Shown: positions 28,194 through 36,816 of the stretch, one piece after another
Numbering within the stretch: position 1 is the stretch's first letter
Layout of the letters: every line of letters starts with the position of its first letter
NCBI GenBank assembly: GCA_910575665.1
Contig: CAJTFB010000016.1
Location: 1-64,000 of the forward strand
Length of the DNA: 64,000 nt
Direction: 5' to 3'
Source of the DNA: Eubacteriaceae bacterium
GTDB taxonomy: Bacteria > Bacillota > Clostridia > Lachnospirales > Lachnospiraceae
Made by a program: the position numbers and the translations under genes
Notes under the pieces: generated by a model
What the model saw: the letters and a program-made list of their open reading frames with translations, nothing else
Database searches by the model: none
What the model was told of the DNA's origin: nothing

Positions 28194-30056
28194 TTACTCA
28201 AATTTCCAAAAGTATAAATTCTCATTTTTGCTATGGCTGGGCTCGTATCCAAGACATACATTGATAACATTATATATATTGTCAAACACAGCCTCCTCAT
28301 ATGCACGCTTGTCCAGATAAATCCCAGCAAATCCCTCTTTCTTCAACGCCTCTACCATATCCGGCAGCTCCTTTTCTGACATCTCCCTGTTCCACTGATC
28401 ACCCTCCCGGCCCTTGCTACCGCCATAACTCCAGCGCAGGGTATCCGAGTACAGATAACCGATCAACAGGTGATAGTCTGCCAGATCAAATACCGGACCT
28501 CCCTCTGGATACGGATGATAGGGCAGCTGGTAGATCATGGCTCCCTCCGGGAGCTGACTCTCGATGCTCTGGATAAATTCCTCATCCGAAGCCCTTTCCT
28601 CTGCGTATACCCCAGAGTTTCCCGTATAATTTTCTGGGATCTGATCCCTCAATCCCAAAACAACAAACACGACAAACAGGACATAAAGGATACCTTTTGC
28701 CCTTTTAAATCGAACAAATTCATGTTGTACCATCTTTGTCATCACAATACAAAGCGCCGCGATCGAAAAGAAACCGATAAAAATGGATATCCGGTTCACT
28801 CCCCGGATTAGGCCGATAACAAAATTGGCAAAAATACTGCTAAATCCACCCATGGTAGCAAATAACACGGCAAAGACATTCAGTTCAACCAATAGTGTCA
28901 AAATACTCTTATTTTCGCTTTCCTTCGTTCTCTTCCGCAGAATGGAAAAAAGAAGGAAAAGAAAACCAAGACTAGCCACCAGTCCCAGATAGGACATAAA
29001 GGCTTCTGTAAAAGTAAATACCTCATAATATTCACTGTGAAAATCCTGAAGCTTCTGAATCCCATAATCCTTATATGGGATCAGGAGCTGTATGATCTTC
29101 ATTGCATACAGTTCAGAATCCCCGACCTGACGGGAGGTAAGAAGAAAACCATTCTTCAACTGATACATCATCGACGGAATCAGAGACAAAGCCATAAAAA
29201 AGATGATCGGTGCGATCATTCCACACATTTTTGCCAGATATCGAAATTTCTTTTCTTTTATGGTCTTAGAAATTCCTGTGATACCCAAAAACATACAGGT
29301 GAAAAAGGCATAATAGGCGATACCGTTATTCGCGATCAGCAAAGCAAACAAAATAACAAGATAATTTTTCTTATAGCGGAAAAACTCTTTCCCGTACACA
29401 AAGAGCTTCTCATCCTTCCAGAGCCACACGCACAAAAGTACCGAAAGTGGAACAAACTCATAGGCTCCCAGTGAGAAATGCGCGATCATCCGCATAAAAT
29501 GATAATACATAAAATCAAAGGTCACCGCCCCCATGATGGCAAAATCATTTCTGACTCCCATCTGTCGCAACGCATAGTAGGCAGTTCCCGCAATGGCAAA
29601 AAATAAAAAAAATACAGTAAGATTTACATTTAAAATGATATCATCTGTAAAAAATCCAAAAAATTTAATCAATAAATTATCTACATTCATCAGGGCATCT
29701 GGCATAAAGTCATGATATTCTGCCCCATAAGGCGCCCCCAGACGCTGGGTTTCACTGATCCAGCCAGAACCCTCTGAAAGCATTTTCGCATTTTTATAAA
29801 CGGAAAAATCATCCCCGCCATTATAGGCAATGGGCATAGTTATATTATATTCTGGAAAGCCAAAGGAAAGAAACAGCACAATAAAAACCAATGCAAACAG
29901 AATAAGAATAGAGAATCCTTCTTTTTTAATATTTTGTATTCTAGAATCCAAGATTTCTTCCTCCTCTTCTCCTTCGACCCAAAACATTGGCAATCCTAGC
30001 CATCTGACACATCTTTCAATAGTATAAAATACATTTCGTATGTTGTCAACAAACAA
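28194..30056 (-). CDS. Large polytopic membrane protein, YfhO/GT-C-like
   Basis: A 620-residue protein with about eleven membrane segments. Following the first helix is a loop with PIAYNGGDDFSVYKNAKML and later LGAPYGAEYHDFMPDAL, acidic residues placed as in YfhO-type GT-C proteins. The last 120 residues form a soluble domain with QSIESQLPEGAMIYQLPYHPYPEG, seen in many such proteins. The start is uncertain: TTG at 30056 sits near a weak site (AGG), while a TTG at 29951 follows GGAGGAAGAAATC and would remove a highly acidic segment. It lies between rfbF and another membrane protein in the same run. Confidence 0.65.
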   Translation of the reverse strand: MFVDNIRNVFYTIERCVRWLGLPMFWVEGEEEEEILDSRIQNIKKEGFSILILFALVFIVLFLSFGFPEYNITMPIAYNGGDDFSVYKNAKMLSEGSGWISETQRLGAPYGAEYHDFMPDALMNVDNLLIKFFGFFTDDIILNVNLTVFFLFFAIAGTAYYALRQMGVRNDFAIMGAVTFDFMYYHFMRMIAHFSLGAYEFVPLSVLLCVWLWKDEKLFVYGKEFFRYKKNYLVILFALLIANNGIAYYAFFTCMFLGITGISKTIKEKKFRYLAKMCGMIAPIIFFMALSLIPSMMYQLKNGFLLTSRQVGDSELYAMKIIQLLIPYKDYGIQKLQDFHSEYYEVFTFTEAFMSYLGLVASLGFLFLLFSILRKRTKESENKSILTLLVELNVFAVLFATMGGFSSIFANFVIGLIRGVNRISIFIGFFSIAALCIVMTKMVQHEFVRFKRAKGILYVLFVVFVVLGLRDQIPENYTGNSGVYAEERASDEEFIQSIESQLPEGAMIYQLPYHPYPEGGPVFDLADYHLLIGYLYSDTLRWSYGGSKGREGDQWNREMSEKELPDMVEALKKEGFAGIYLDKRAYEEAVFDNIYNVINVCLGYEPSHSKNENLYFWKFE

Positions 30057-30065
30057 CTGCCTGAT

Positions 30066-31931
30066 TTACTGTTTTCTGACAAAATACCCAAATACTACAT
30101 CATTGTAGGCAAACTGCTGAACCATCTGAAACTCTTCCGGCACAGAGGGAAAATACCGGTCAATGACAAATATTTTATCCTGTTCCTGCATCTCCTCGGC
30201 AATCACATCACCAAATTCATAGGCCTTGTTGTCTCTATCCAATTCCATATAAATCGCTGTGGTCCCCTCTCCTTTTGCCCAGGTATCTTCTGGAACCGCC
30301 TGGCCGATCTGACTGACAAAATCCTCAAACCTGTCATAATCATAAACACCTGTATTATATTTTTCCTGAAAATTTGAATATACAGTCAGATTTGCCATCC
30401 CACATCCCGCAAGAAGCAGACACGCATAGACTCCACAAACTGCCTTCCCGATCCCGGCAAAGGAGCTTCGTCTCAGATTCCATCTGAAGGCGGCCAATTC
30501 ATAAGCTCCACTCACAATAAATCCCAGACATAGGATAAAGAACAGATTTACAAGAGCATGTCCGGCAAGCGTTCGATTCATGTAATAGGTAAGAAGTCCT
30601 AATCCCATCACCGACACAGCGATGCTACAATTTGCTTTTGCCTCATTCCCCTGAATCCCAAACAAACGGTTATGAAAAATCCCCCAGCAGAAACAAAGTA
30701 AAAAGACTAAGATCTTATGAATATAGAACTCATTTCCCCAGACCAAATCCGTCTGGAGCTGGGAAATATAACCATCATCAACTACCATTCCCACAAAATC
30801 CCGCAATCCCAAAAACTTTGCTTCGGAACCTGCTACGATCCAATTATAGAGATTCACACTTCCCAATGCCAGCAAGAAAGGGACCACCACATCCACCAAC
30901 AGGAAAATCCCACAGAACAAAAACTTTTTCTTCGTCATCTTTCCCTTCTGCAGCAGAAAAATAATGCTGTACACAAACCACGCTGCGGCGCAGATGATGC
31001 CAGATTCAAAATTCCAAAGCAGAGCCAGGGCAATCACGATGCACCCTGTCACATACTGCCACTTTTTCATCTCCCTGCGGCTGAAATAAGTTATCATAAA
31101 GATCGTGATCGCCGGAAAAACCAAACGATGGGGATAACACTGCCAGTAAATACTTCCCAATGCAGGATTTAAACCGGCGATGCCGGCGATACAGATCACA
31201 GCGATCTGTAACACCGTATTTCTTACGACCATACAAAAACTGGTCATACATAAAATGTACACCATCGCTGCCAGAATTCCTAATATAACAGCAACGGTAG
31301 CGCTGGAACATCCAAAGATCTTTAGCGGAAGGTAGAAAAACAATCCATAATGCCCATACTGATCCGTAAGACCTCCCTCATAACCCATATGGCGGTACAC
31401 ATTAAAGATCGAGTCCATATATGCTGACGTATGGTGCAAGTCATAAAAGGCGCCGTGGGGTGCAGAGCGAAAGGTATTCACGGTGGCCATTGCCACTCCC
31501 CACAACAAACCAAATAGCAAAATGAGAAAGAATACAGAAATCAAGCTCTTTGATCGACTGCAAAGTCCGGCGCAAATAAAGACCGTAAATAAAGTTCCCA
31601 TCCCCACCGTAATCCAGACCGGAAACTCCCAAACTGTTTTTACATGAGGCAGCAGTATGTATACAACAGCGCCAATCCCTGCAGCTGCCAATACATATCT
31701 CATCTGATCTATGCCTTTGTTCGTCAGACCGGTCCAATAAAAAATCATATAAAAACCGAGAAAGAAAAAGACCAGTAACATCACCAATACTGCATAACAT
31801 TTTATATTCCCTAAAGAATGAACCCCCAGCACTCCATCCGGCGCTGCCACAAGGGCATAATTCCAATAAGCCATAGCTGCAATGACAGCAAGCAATCCGC
31901 TGATCATCGCATAGGTCCGTTTCTGTTGCAT
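30066..31931 (-). CDS. Large polytopic membrane protein, GT-C-like
   Basis: A 621-residue protein with about twelve membrane segments. A loop around residues 170-200 carries FRSAPHGAFYDLHHTSAYMDSIFN, then LTDQYGHYGLFFYLPLK. These acidic and aromatic residues between helices are as in GT-C transferases, but I do not recognise the exact family. The C-terminal 90 residues are soluble. The start at 31931 follows AAGGAGAAAGAAA; an in-frame start 20 codons up (31991) would run into the SDR gene. A role in external transfer of the CDP-derived sugar is possible from context. Confidence 0.6.
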   Translation of the reverse strand: MQQKRTYAMISGLLAVIAAMAYWNYALVAAPDGVLGVHSLGNIKCYAVLVMLLVFFFLGFYMIFYWTGLTNKGIDQMRYVLAAAGIGAVVYILLPHVKTVWEFPVWITVGMGTLFTVFICAGLCSRSKSLISVFFLILLFGLLWGVAMATVNTFRSAPHGAFYDLHHTSAYMDSIFNVYRHMGYEGGLTDQYGHYGLFFYLPLKIFGCSSATVAVILGILAAMVYILCMTSFCMVVRNTVLQIAVICIAGIAGLNPALGSIYWQCYPHRLVFPAITIFMITYFSRREMKKWQYVTGCIVIALALLWNFESGIICAAAWFVYSIIFLLQKGKMTKKKFLFCGIFLLVDVVVPFLLALGSVNLYNWIVAGSEAKFLGLRDFVGMVVDDGYISQLQTDLVWGNEFYIHKILVFLLCFCWGIFHNRLFGIQGNEAKANCSIAVSVMGLGLLTYYMNRTLAGHALVNLFFILCLGFIVSGAYELAAFRWNLRRSSFAGIGKAVCGVYACLLLAGCGMANLTVYSNFQEKYNTGVYDYDRFEDFVSQIGQAVPEDTWAKGEGTTAIYMELDRDNKAYEFGDVIAEEMQEQDKIFVIDRYFPSVPEEFQMVQQFAYNDVVFGYFVRKQ

Positions 31932-31984
31932 TTTCTTTCTCCTTCTTACCATAAATGTTATCCGAATTTTAGAATATCCTATTT

Positions 31985-32926
31985 TTAACACTCAAACAAT
32001 GGCCTTGAGCATGCTTTTCTCCATGCCACTGTCTTTTCTATGCCCTCACGAAAAGCGGTCTCCGGTTCAAACCCAGTATCCCGCTTCAGATCTTCTATAT
32101 CGGCACACAAATACATCACCTGTTTATCGTAATATGGAACCTCTCCAAAAGTGATCTCCTGCCCTGGGCATACCACATCACCAATATCCTGTATATAATC
32201 CTTTAGAAGTCTCTCCTGCCCGCTTCCCACACAGTAAACGGCACCATCCCTGCCTTTTTCCGCAGCCAGATAAAAGGCCTTCGCCGCATCGTCACAATAC
32301 AGATAATCCCAGATCTGCTCCCCCTTCGTATACTTGGGGATCTCACCCCTTAGCATGGAACAGATCCCGGACATCACCATGGTTCTATCCTTGTCCCCTG
32401 GACCATATACGCTAAGAATCCGCGTCCAGATATGGCGGATTCCATAATCCCTGCACGCAGCACGGCTCATATGCCCGGCACACAGTTTCGCGATGCCGTA
32501 CCCTGTCTCCGGGTTAGCAGTTAGTTTTGCCGAAAGCTTTACCCCTTCCGGTACCCGGCCAAACTCCGCCTGAGATCCCGCTCCAAGAAATACACTGCAT
32601 CCCAATTCTTTAGCCGCCTCAACAGCATCCAGCGTGTAACTTACATTTTGCAGCTGCCCGTAATAATTATTTCTCGTATTCCCAAAGGTTCCTCCCCATC
32701 CAAAATGAAAAAAAGCATCACATGTCTGTTTGATCTTTTCTGGCAGAGACGTCAATTCTGTCAGATCACATTCTACAGGAATCACTCTATCATCATGAAA
32801 CGCCTCCGCATTTTGCTCGGACCCCGGCCGCAGTACCGTATACACTTCGATTTCATTTTGTACCAGTAATCTAGAAAGCGCCTGGCCAAGCATTCCGGAA
32901 GCCCCTGTTATAACCGCTCTTTTCAT
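31985..32926 (-). CDS. SDR reductase/epimerase, YerF/RfbJ-like
   Basis: A 313-residue extended SDR: AVITGASGMLGQALSRLL, an FFHFGWGGTFGNTR loop, GAGSQAEFG with the catalytic serine and YGIAKLCAG with the Tyr-Lys pair. The sequence pattern fits CDP-abequose synthase (RfbJ) and the CDP-yersiniose reductase YerF. Because a YerE-like ThDP enzyme lies two genes upstream on the same strand, reduction of the acetyl carbonyl of a branched sugar (YerF role) is preferred; C4-keto reduction of a plain 3,6-dideoxyhexose is the alternative. It overlaps the acyltransferase gene by 4 bases (ATGA). Confidence 0.7.
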   Translation of the reverse strand: MKRAVITGASGMLGQALSRLLVQNEIEVYTVLRPGSEQNAEAFHDDRVIPVECDLTELTSLPEKIKQTCDAFFHFGWGGTFGNTRNNYYGQLQNVSYTLDAVEAAKELGCSVFLGAGSQAEFGRVPEGVKLSAKLTANPETGYGIAKLCAGHMSRAACRDYGIRHIWTRILSVYGPGDKDRTMVMSGICSMLRGEIPKYTKGEQIWDYLYCDDAAKAFYLAAEKGRDGAVYCVGSGQERLLKDYIQDIGDVVCPGQEITFGEVPYYDKQVMYLCADIEDLKRDTGFEPETAFREGIEKTVAWRKACSRPLFEC

Positions 32927-34011
32927 TCTTTCACCCTTTCTTCTGTCACCGCTGCTCTCACCCTATGTATACCAAATCGTAAAACCGCCACAACTCCATA
33001 GACTACCAGTGCCGTGAGCAGGGAAATAACAACATAATATACCATCAATTGGCTAATAGACGCCCTGGGAAATATCGTCCGCATGCATTTACTCCAATAA
33101 AAATTATTGAGAAAGACCGCCATACTCAATGTTCCTAACACTCCAAATATTTTAAAATTAAAATATTCATACCAGATACTCTGCCTGCTGGTGGTTATCG
33201 CGATCCCGGCAAAAAGCAGCATTATTGCCAATATGTCCGTTTTCCCCGGCTGATATTTATAGGCGATATAGGCCACCCCTGCATAGCAGAACACTTCTGC
33301 GATACCAAAAAGCACCTTTGAGACAATAGATGACTTCCATCTGCTGATATAAGAGGATACCCCAAAACAGACAGCGCCCAGCGCGATCTCTGACACGGCG
33401 CGAACCAGGCCTTTTCCAAAATATCCATCCCAAAGCCCTGGATCGTTTCCTACACTGCCATAGGTCAAAGTAAGATGACCTAATATCAAAACAGCCATCA
33501 AAGGAGCTATAACGTTCAAAAACATAGACCGAAACTTCATCGCTATGGGAAAAAGAAACAGCAGAGCCAATATCAGTGCGGACAGGTACCAGGCTGCCCC
33601 CGTGGGATAATTTCCCCAGAATCCTGCCATCTGCAGCATCAGCAACTCAGAATAGGCGTACACGATACCATGAAGAATCCCCTCTTTTAAAACGATAAAA
33701 CAGACGACGATGGACACCACATCAGAAATAAGTAAATAAGGCCATATCTTTGTTAATTTTTTAAGAACAAAAGTTCTCGTCTCACCGCCAAGATCCATAG
33801 CCTCTGTCTGCTGCTCCCTCCACCGTCTTTCTATATGGACCATCATATAATAACCGGTCACGATGAAAAAGAATTCAACTCCGATATAACCGCTGGGGGC
33901 ATACCGGAATTTTCCATCCGTGATCAAATACGAGTGATGGATCAGAATCATGATACTAAATAAAAAGCGCATCGCGTCAAGAACATAATTTCTTTTGTGC
34001 TCTATCCTCAT
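32923..34011 (-). CDS. Acyltransferase 3 family membrane protein
   Basis: A 362-residue protein with about ten membrane segments. The N terminus has the acyltransferase-3 pattern VLDAMRFLFSIMILIHHSYL with the catalytic-type histidine pair, followed by GYIGVEFFFIVTGYYM. These enzymes O-acylate exported polysaccharides or lipid-linked sugars using acyl donors from the cytosol. Located between the ThDP enzyme and the SDR, it may acylate the branched sugar. Start follows GGAGGAATAATGT, 3 bases after the ThDP gene stop. Confidence 0.88.
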   Translation of the reverse strand: MRIEHKRNYVLDAMRFLFSIMILIHHSYLITDGKFRYAPSGYIGVEFFFIVTGYYMMVHIERRWREQQTEAMDLGGETRTFVLKKLTKIWPYLLISDVVSIVVCFIVLKEGILHGIVYAYSELLMLQMAGFWGNYPTGAAWYLSALILALLFLFPIAMKFRSMFLNVIAPLMAVLILGHLTLTYGSVGNDPGLWDGYFGKGLVRAVSEIALGAVCFGVSSYISRWKSSIVSKVLFGIAEVFCYAGVAYIAYKYQPGKTDILAIMLLFAGIAITTSRQSIWYEYFNFKIFGVLGTLSMAVFLNNFYWSKCMRTIFPRASISQLMVYYVVISLLTALVVYGVVAVLRFGIHRVRAAVTEERVKE

Positions 34012-34014
34012 ACA

Positions 34015-35832
34015 TTATTCCTCCGAAACCGGATCTATAATCATCTCATTTAAGAATGTCTCTCTGTCCAGGAACGGCGCCAGGTCCTCCAGTGGCGGTG
34101 ACACCAGTGTGCCATCCTCCAGCCGCTTGGTAGAAGACTTTGGCTCAAAGTTCTGATCCGTAGACACCATAATCTCACAGATCACTGCCCCTTCCGTAGC
34201 GAAGGCCTGCCGAATCGTCTCCTCCAACGTGTCATTGCTCTCACAGCGGAAAAACGGATAATCATAGGCATAGGCGATCTTTTTCATATCTGGAAACTCA
34301 AGATCGTGACTCTGAGGTCCGATTCCCACAAAAGGCTCTCCAAAGAAATTGGTCTGGGTCTGGCGTATGGAATGATATCCATTGTTGTTGATCACAAAGA
34401 TCTTGATGGGCAGTTTATTGGTCTTGATCGTCTGTAGTTCCTGAAGATTCATCTGGATGCTTCCATCGCCGCTCAGGCACACCAGCTCCCTGCCCCCCTC
34501 AGCTACGCAGGCACCGATGGCGGCTGGCAGATCGTATCCCATGGAAGCGATGGCCGAATTGATAATAAACCTCTGTCCCTTTTTGATCTCATAACCATGG
34601 CTACCCACCACACAGGCAGAACCATTTCCCACCACCGTCACATAATCTTCTGGAAGGACTCTGCTCACTTCCTTGATAAATGCATAGACGTTAGCCATTC
34701 CTTTCTGTTCGTAATGTTTCGGCAGAACAACAGGATAGGTTTTTTTCCAGTGATCGCATTTATCCAGCCAAAACGGATCTGTGTCCAGTTTTGTATCCCC
34801 AAGCTTTTCATTGATCATCCGCATTACATCTCTGACATCTGCACATACCGGCATGTCCACATGGATCGTAGGTTTTTTCAGCTCCTCACCATCCACATCC
34901 ACCACGATGGTATACGCCTCTCTCGCCCAGGTCTTATAATTGTAACCCACCTGGCGGATACTCAAACGACTTCCCAGAGAAAGCACCAGGTCACTGTTCT
35001 GGATCGCAAAATTTCCTGCCCGGTCTCCCATGATACCACCCCGGCCCACATACAATGGATGTTCGTCAGCGATCAGATCGATGCTGTTCCAGCCAGTCAC
35101 CACCGGAATATTCAGCTTGTCTACCATCTGGCAGAAATCCTCATAACCACCGGAGATGCGAATTCCATTTCCGGCATTGATCACTGGACGTTTCGCCTGT
35201 TTGATCTTTTCTATAATCGTATCAATGGTCTCCTCCGATGGCTTTGCCGGAACCTCTGCGGCGCATTCTGCTGGATCAAATGAACGAAGCTCCTCAGTCT
35301 CGATCATTGCTCCCTGCACATTTACTGGAATATCCAGCCAGCAAGGTCCTGGTCTTCCGATCTGCGCCAGATACAGCGCCTTTTCCAGACAATACCGAAT
35401 ATCCAGAGGATCGATCACCATCTGGCAGTATTTCGTCATACTGTCCACAGCCTTACAGATATCAAATTCCTGGTCTCCCATCGCCCGGATTCCAAGCCCG
35501 GTGCTTCTCGCCGTAGTGTCATAGCGGACCTGACCGGAGATCACCAGCATGGGGATGGAATCCAGCCATCCTCCTACTACACCGGTAATGGCATTGGTCC
35601 CTCCTGGCCCCGTGGTCACGCACACGGCACCAATCTTATTGTGCATTCTCGCATACGCCTCTCCCGCAATGGCGCATGCCTGCTCATGGTGCTGATAGAC
35701 ACAGTGCAGTCCCTCTTGGTGCCCCAGCCCGTCATTCAGGTGCATGGCGCCGCCACCGGTCACAGTAAACACCGTATCAATCCCATGTTCTACTAAAAAC
35801 TGTGCTACATAGTTGGATAATTTTATCTTCAT
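34015..35832 (-). CDS. ThDP-dependent carboligase, YerE-like (acetolactate synthase family)
   Basis: A 605-residue enzyme with the three domains of the acetolactate synthase family. E50 in YQHHEQA is the ThDP-activating glutamate. GDGS at 455-458 and NNN near 482-484 form the ThDP/Mg motif. No regulatory small subunit is next to it, which speaks against a housekeeping IlvB. In Yersinia the relative YerE joins an acetyl group from pyruvate to C4 of CDP-4-keto-3,6-dideoxyglucose to make the yersiniose branch. Here it is read first in the run that also holds an SDR and rfbFGH, so a YerE role is likely. Start at 35832 follows AGGAGGACGATC. Confidence 0.7.
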   Translation of the reverse strand: MKIKLSNYVAQFLVEHGIDTVFTVTGGGAMHLNDGLGHQEGLHCVYQHHEQACAIAGEAYARMHNKIGAVCVTTGPGGTNAITGVVGGWLDSIPMLVISGQVRYDTTARSTGLGIRAMGDQEFDICKAVDSMTKYCQMVIDPLDIRYCLEKALYLAQIGRPGPCWLDIPVNVQGAMIETEELRSFDPAECAAEVPAKPSEETIDTIIEKIKQAKRPVINAGNGIRISGGYEDFCQMVDKLNIPVVTGWNSIDLIADEHPLYVGRGGIMGDRAGNFAIQNSDLVLSLGSRLSIRQVGYNYKTWAREAYTIVVDVDGEELKKPTIHVDMPVCADVRDVMRMINEKLGDTKLDTDPFWLDKCDHWKKTYPVVLPKHYEQKGMANVYAFIKEVSRVLPEDYVTVVGNGSACVVGSHGYEIKKGQRFIINSAIASMGYDLPAAIGACVAEGGRELVCLSGDGSIQMNLQELQTIKTNKLPIKIFVINNNGYHSIRQTQTNFFGEPFVGIGPQSHDLEFPDMKKIAYAYDYPFFRCESNDTLEETIRQAFATEGAVICEIMVSTDQNFEPKSSTKRLEDGTLVSPPLEDLAPFLDRETFLNEMIIDPVSEE

Positions 35833-35883
35833 GATCGTCCTCCTGAGCTTACATTTCATTCATCAATTTACGCATATAGAGAT

Positions 35884-35892
35884 AGTATACCA
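35884..35892 (-). promoter_or_regulatory. Extended -10 promoter for the ThDP-to-GDP-rhamnose run
   Basis: On the minus strand TGG directly precedes TATACT (AGTATA at 35884-35889), an extended -10. The -35 region, 17 bases up (TGGAAA), is weak. The site lies 52 bases upstream of the start codon and just after a terminator, so it probably starts the long operon running towards 17 kb or further. Confidence 0.55.
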
Positions 35893-35929
35893 CTTTTTGT
35901 CTGTTCTTTCCATAGAAAATGTCAAAAAC

Positions 35930-35970
35930 CAAAAAATAGCCGCATAATTCCCCATAGGAATATACGACTA
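35930..35970 (-). terminator. Rho-independent terminator after the amino-sugar operon
   Basis: Read on the minus strand, TAGTCGTATATTCC pairs with GGGAATTATGCGGCTA (with two G-U pairs and one bulge), then TTTTTTGG. It lies downstream of the ArnF-like gene and upstream of the ThDP promoter, separating two units on the same strand. Confidence 0.65.
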
Positions 35971-36035
35971 ATTTTTATATAAACGAATGAAAACTTATTT
36001 TCATTGTACCTACTCAATGGTGCCATAGAACTAAT

Positions 36036-36137
36036 TTAATACCAGTTCCTTTTTTCCAGAATCTGCTTATTTGCCAGCAGTCTTTTACATAACTGATCAT
36101 ATGACGAACAGATTTCTGATAATCTCTTTGCAACAAA
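36036..36137 (-). pseudogene. 33-codon coding-like remnant behind the ArnF-like stop
   Basis: Immediately after the TAG stop of the 111-residue four-helix gene, in the same frame, 33 open codons run to TAA at 36036. They encode a protein-like segment containing EICSSYDQLCKRLLANKQIL. This resembles, from memory, the N terminus of Rpn/PD-(D/E)XK putative transposase proteins common in Lachnospiraceae (Y-D-x-x-C-K-R-L-L-x-x-K). It has no start codon and no rest of the gene. It could also be a lost C-terminal extension of the transporter. Confidence 0.3.
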
Positions 36138-36473
36138 CTACAAACAGTAAATTACCACTCCGGTCAGTGTCACCAAAATAGAAATGATCTTTATCTTTGA
36201 AGGCTTTTCGTTTATAAAAATAGCAGCAAGTATAGCAACCCAGATCAGTCCTGTGGAATCAATCATAGGCTGGTATTTTAATGAAAGTGTCCGGTAGGCA
36301 AAAACATTAAAAACCGTTGATAAAAACAATAATCCATAGGCAAAAATAACTTTTATATTTAAAAATTTCTTAATGAAACTTCGATGTTTTTGATTCGCGG
36401 AACTTTTTAAGAACAGCTGCGATACAGCGGCTATTATGGTTGCACCAAAAGCGAGGATAAATTCAATGATCAT
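36138..36473 (-). CDS. Small four-helix EamA/SMR protein, ArnF-like
   Basis: A 111-residue protein with four membrane segments (about 4-22, 42-61, 71-88, 92-110). ATIIAAVSQLFLKSSA at the first helix and the LKYQPMIDSTGLIWVAILAAIFINEKPS segment match half-size drug/metabolite transporters such as ArnE and ArnF. ArnE/ArnF form a heterodimer that flips undecaprenyl-phosphate 4-amino-arabinose in Enterobacteria. It overlaps its partner gene by 11 bases and would be the second subunit. Its predicted cargo is the amino-sugar lipid made by the GT2 at 38702. Confidence 0.75.
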   Translation of the reverse strand: MIIEFILAFGATIIAAVSQLFLKSSANQKHRSFIKKFLNIKVIFAYGLLFLSTVFNVFAYRTLSLKYQPMIDSTGLIWVAILAAIFINEKPSKIKIISILVTLTGVVIYCL

Positions 36474-36816
36474 AACTACAAATTACAACTCCTATAATAA
36501 TTATCACACTTCCTAAAACATTATTCCATGTGATGTTTTCATGAAAAATCAATACGGACCAGGCGAGAACTAGTATATAAGAAATTCCTTTTCTTAAATA
36601 TGCTGTTGTCAGCGGAATACGCTCTAGCAAAAACTGCCACATGATTGAAAAAAGTCCGAGACAAAGTATGGCAAGTCCATAATAAAGCAAAAATTTTTCC
36701 GACATAACTGGATATCTTCCTGCTATTTTTATAAAAACAGAACTAAAACTTTGTACCAAAAGTGTTATTGCCAACAATGCAAAAACACTTCCACCCACCT
36801 TATTTTTTATTCCCAT
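36463..36816 (-). CDS. Small four-helix EamA/SMR protein, ArnE-like
   Basis: A 117-residue protein with four membrane segments. AITLLVQSFSSVFIKIAGRYP in the first helix and RIPLTTAYLRKGISYILVLAWSVLIFHENI, with the conserved glutamate-asparagine loop, mark it as a half-size transporter. It pairs with the 111-residue protein directly downstream, giving an ArnE/ArnF-like heterodimer. The start ATG lies within the end of the ATP-grasp gene (10-base overlap), so the three genes are translationally linked. Confidence 0.75.
   Translation of the reverse strand: MGIKNKVGGSVFALLAITLLVQSFSSVFIKIAGRYPVMSEKFLLYYGLAILCLGLFSIMWQFLLERIPLTTAYLRKGISYILVLAWSVLIFHENITWNNVLGSVIIIIGVVICSYDH

Larger units (their letters stand above)
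35833..36137. other. 305-base gap between the amino-sugar and ThDP operons
   Basis: Holds the terminator (about 35930-35970) and the extended -10 promoter (35884-35892) described separately, plus a coding-like remnant at 36036-36137. The remaining sequence, about 35971-36035, is AT-rich and I see nothing definite in it. Confidence 0.5.

Noticed and set aside
34015-35832. Housekeeping acetolactate synthase (IlvB)
   Set aside because: No small subunit or other ilv genes nearby, while all neighbours are sugar genes; YerE-like role fits better, though a search is needed.
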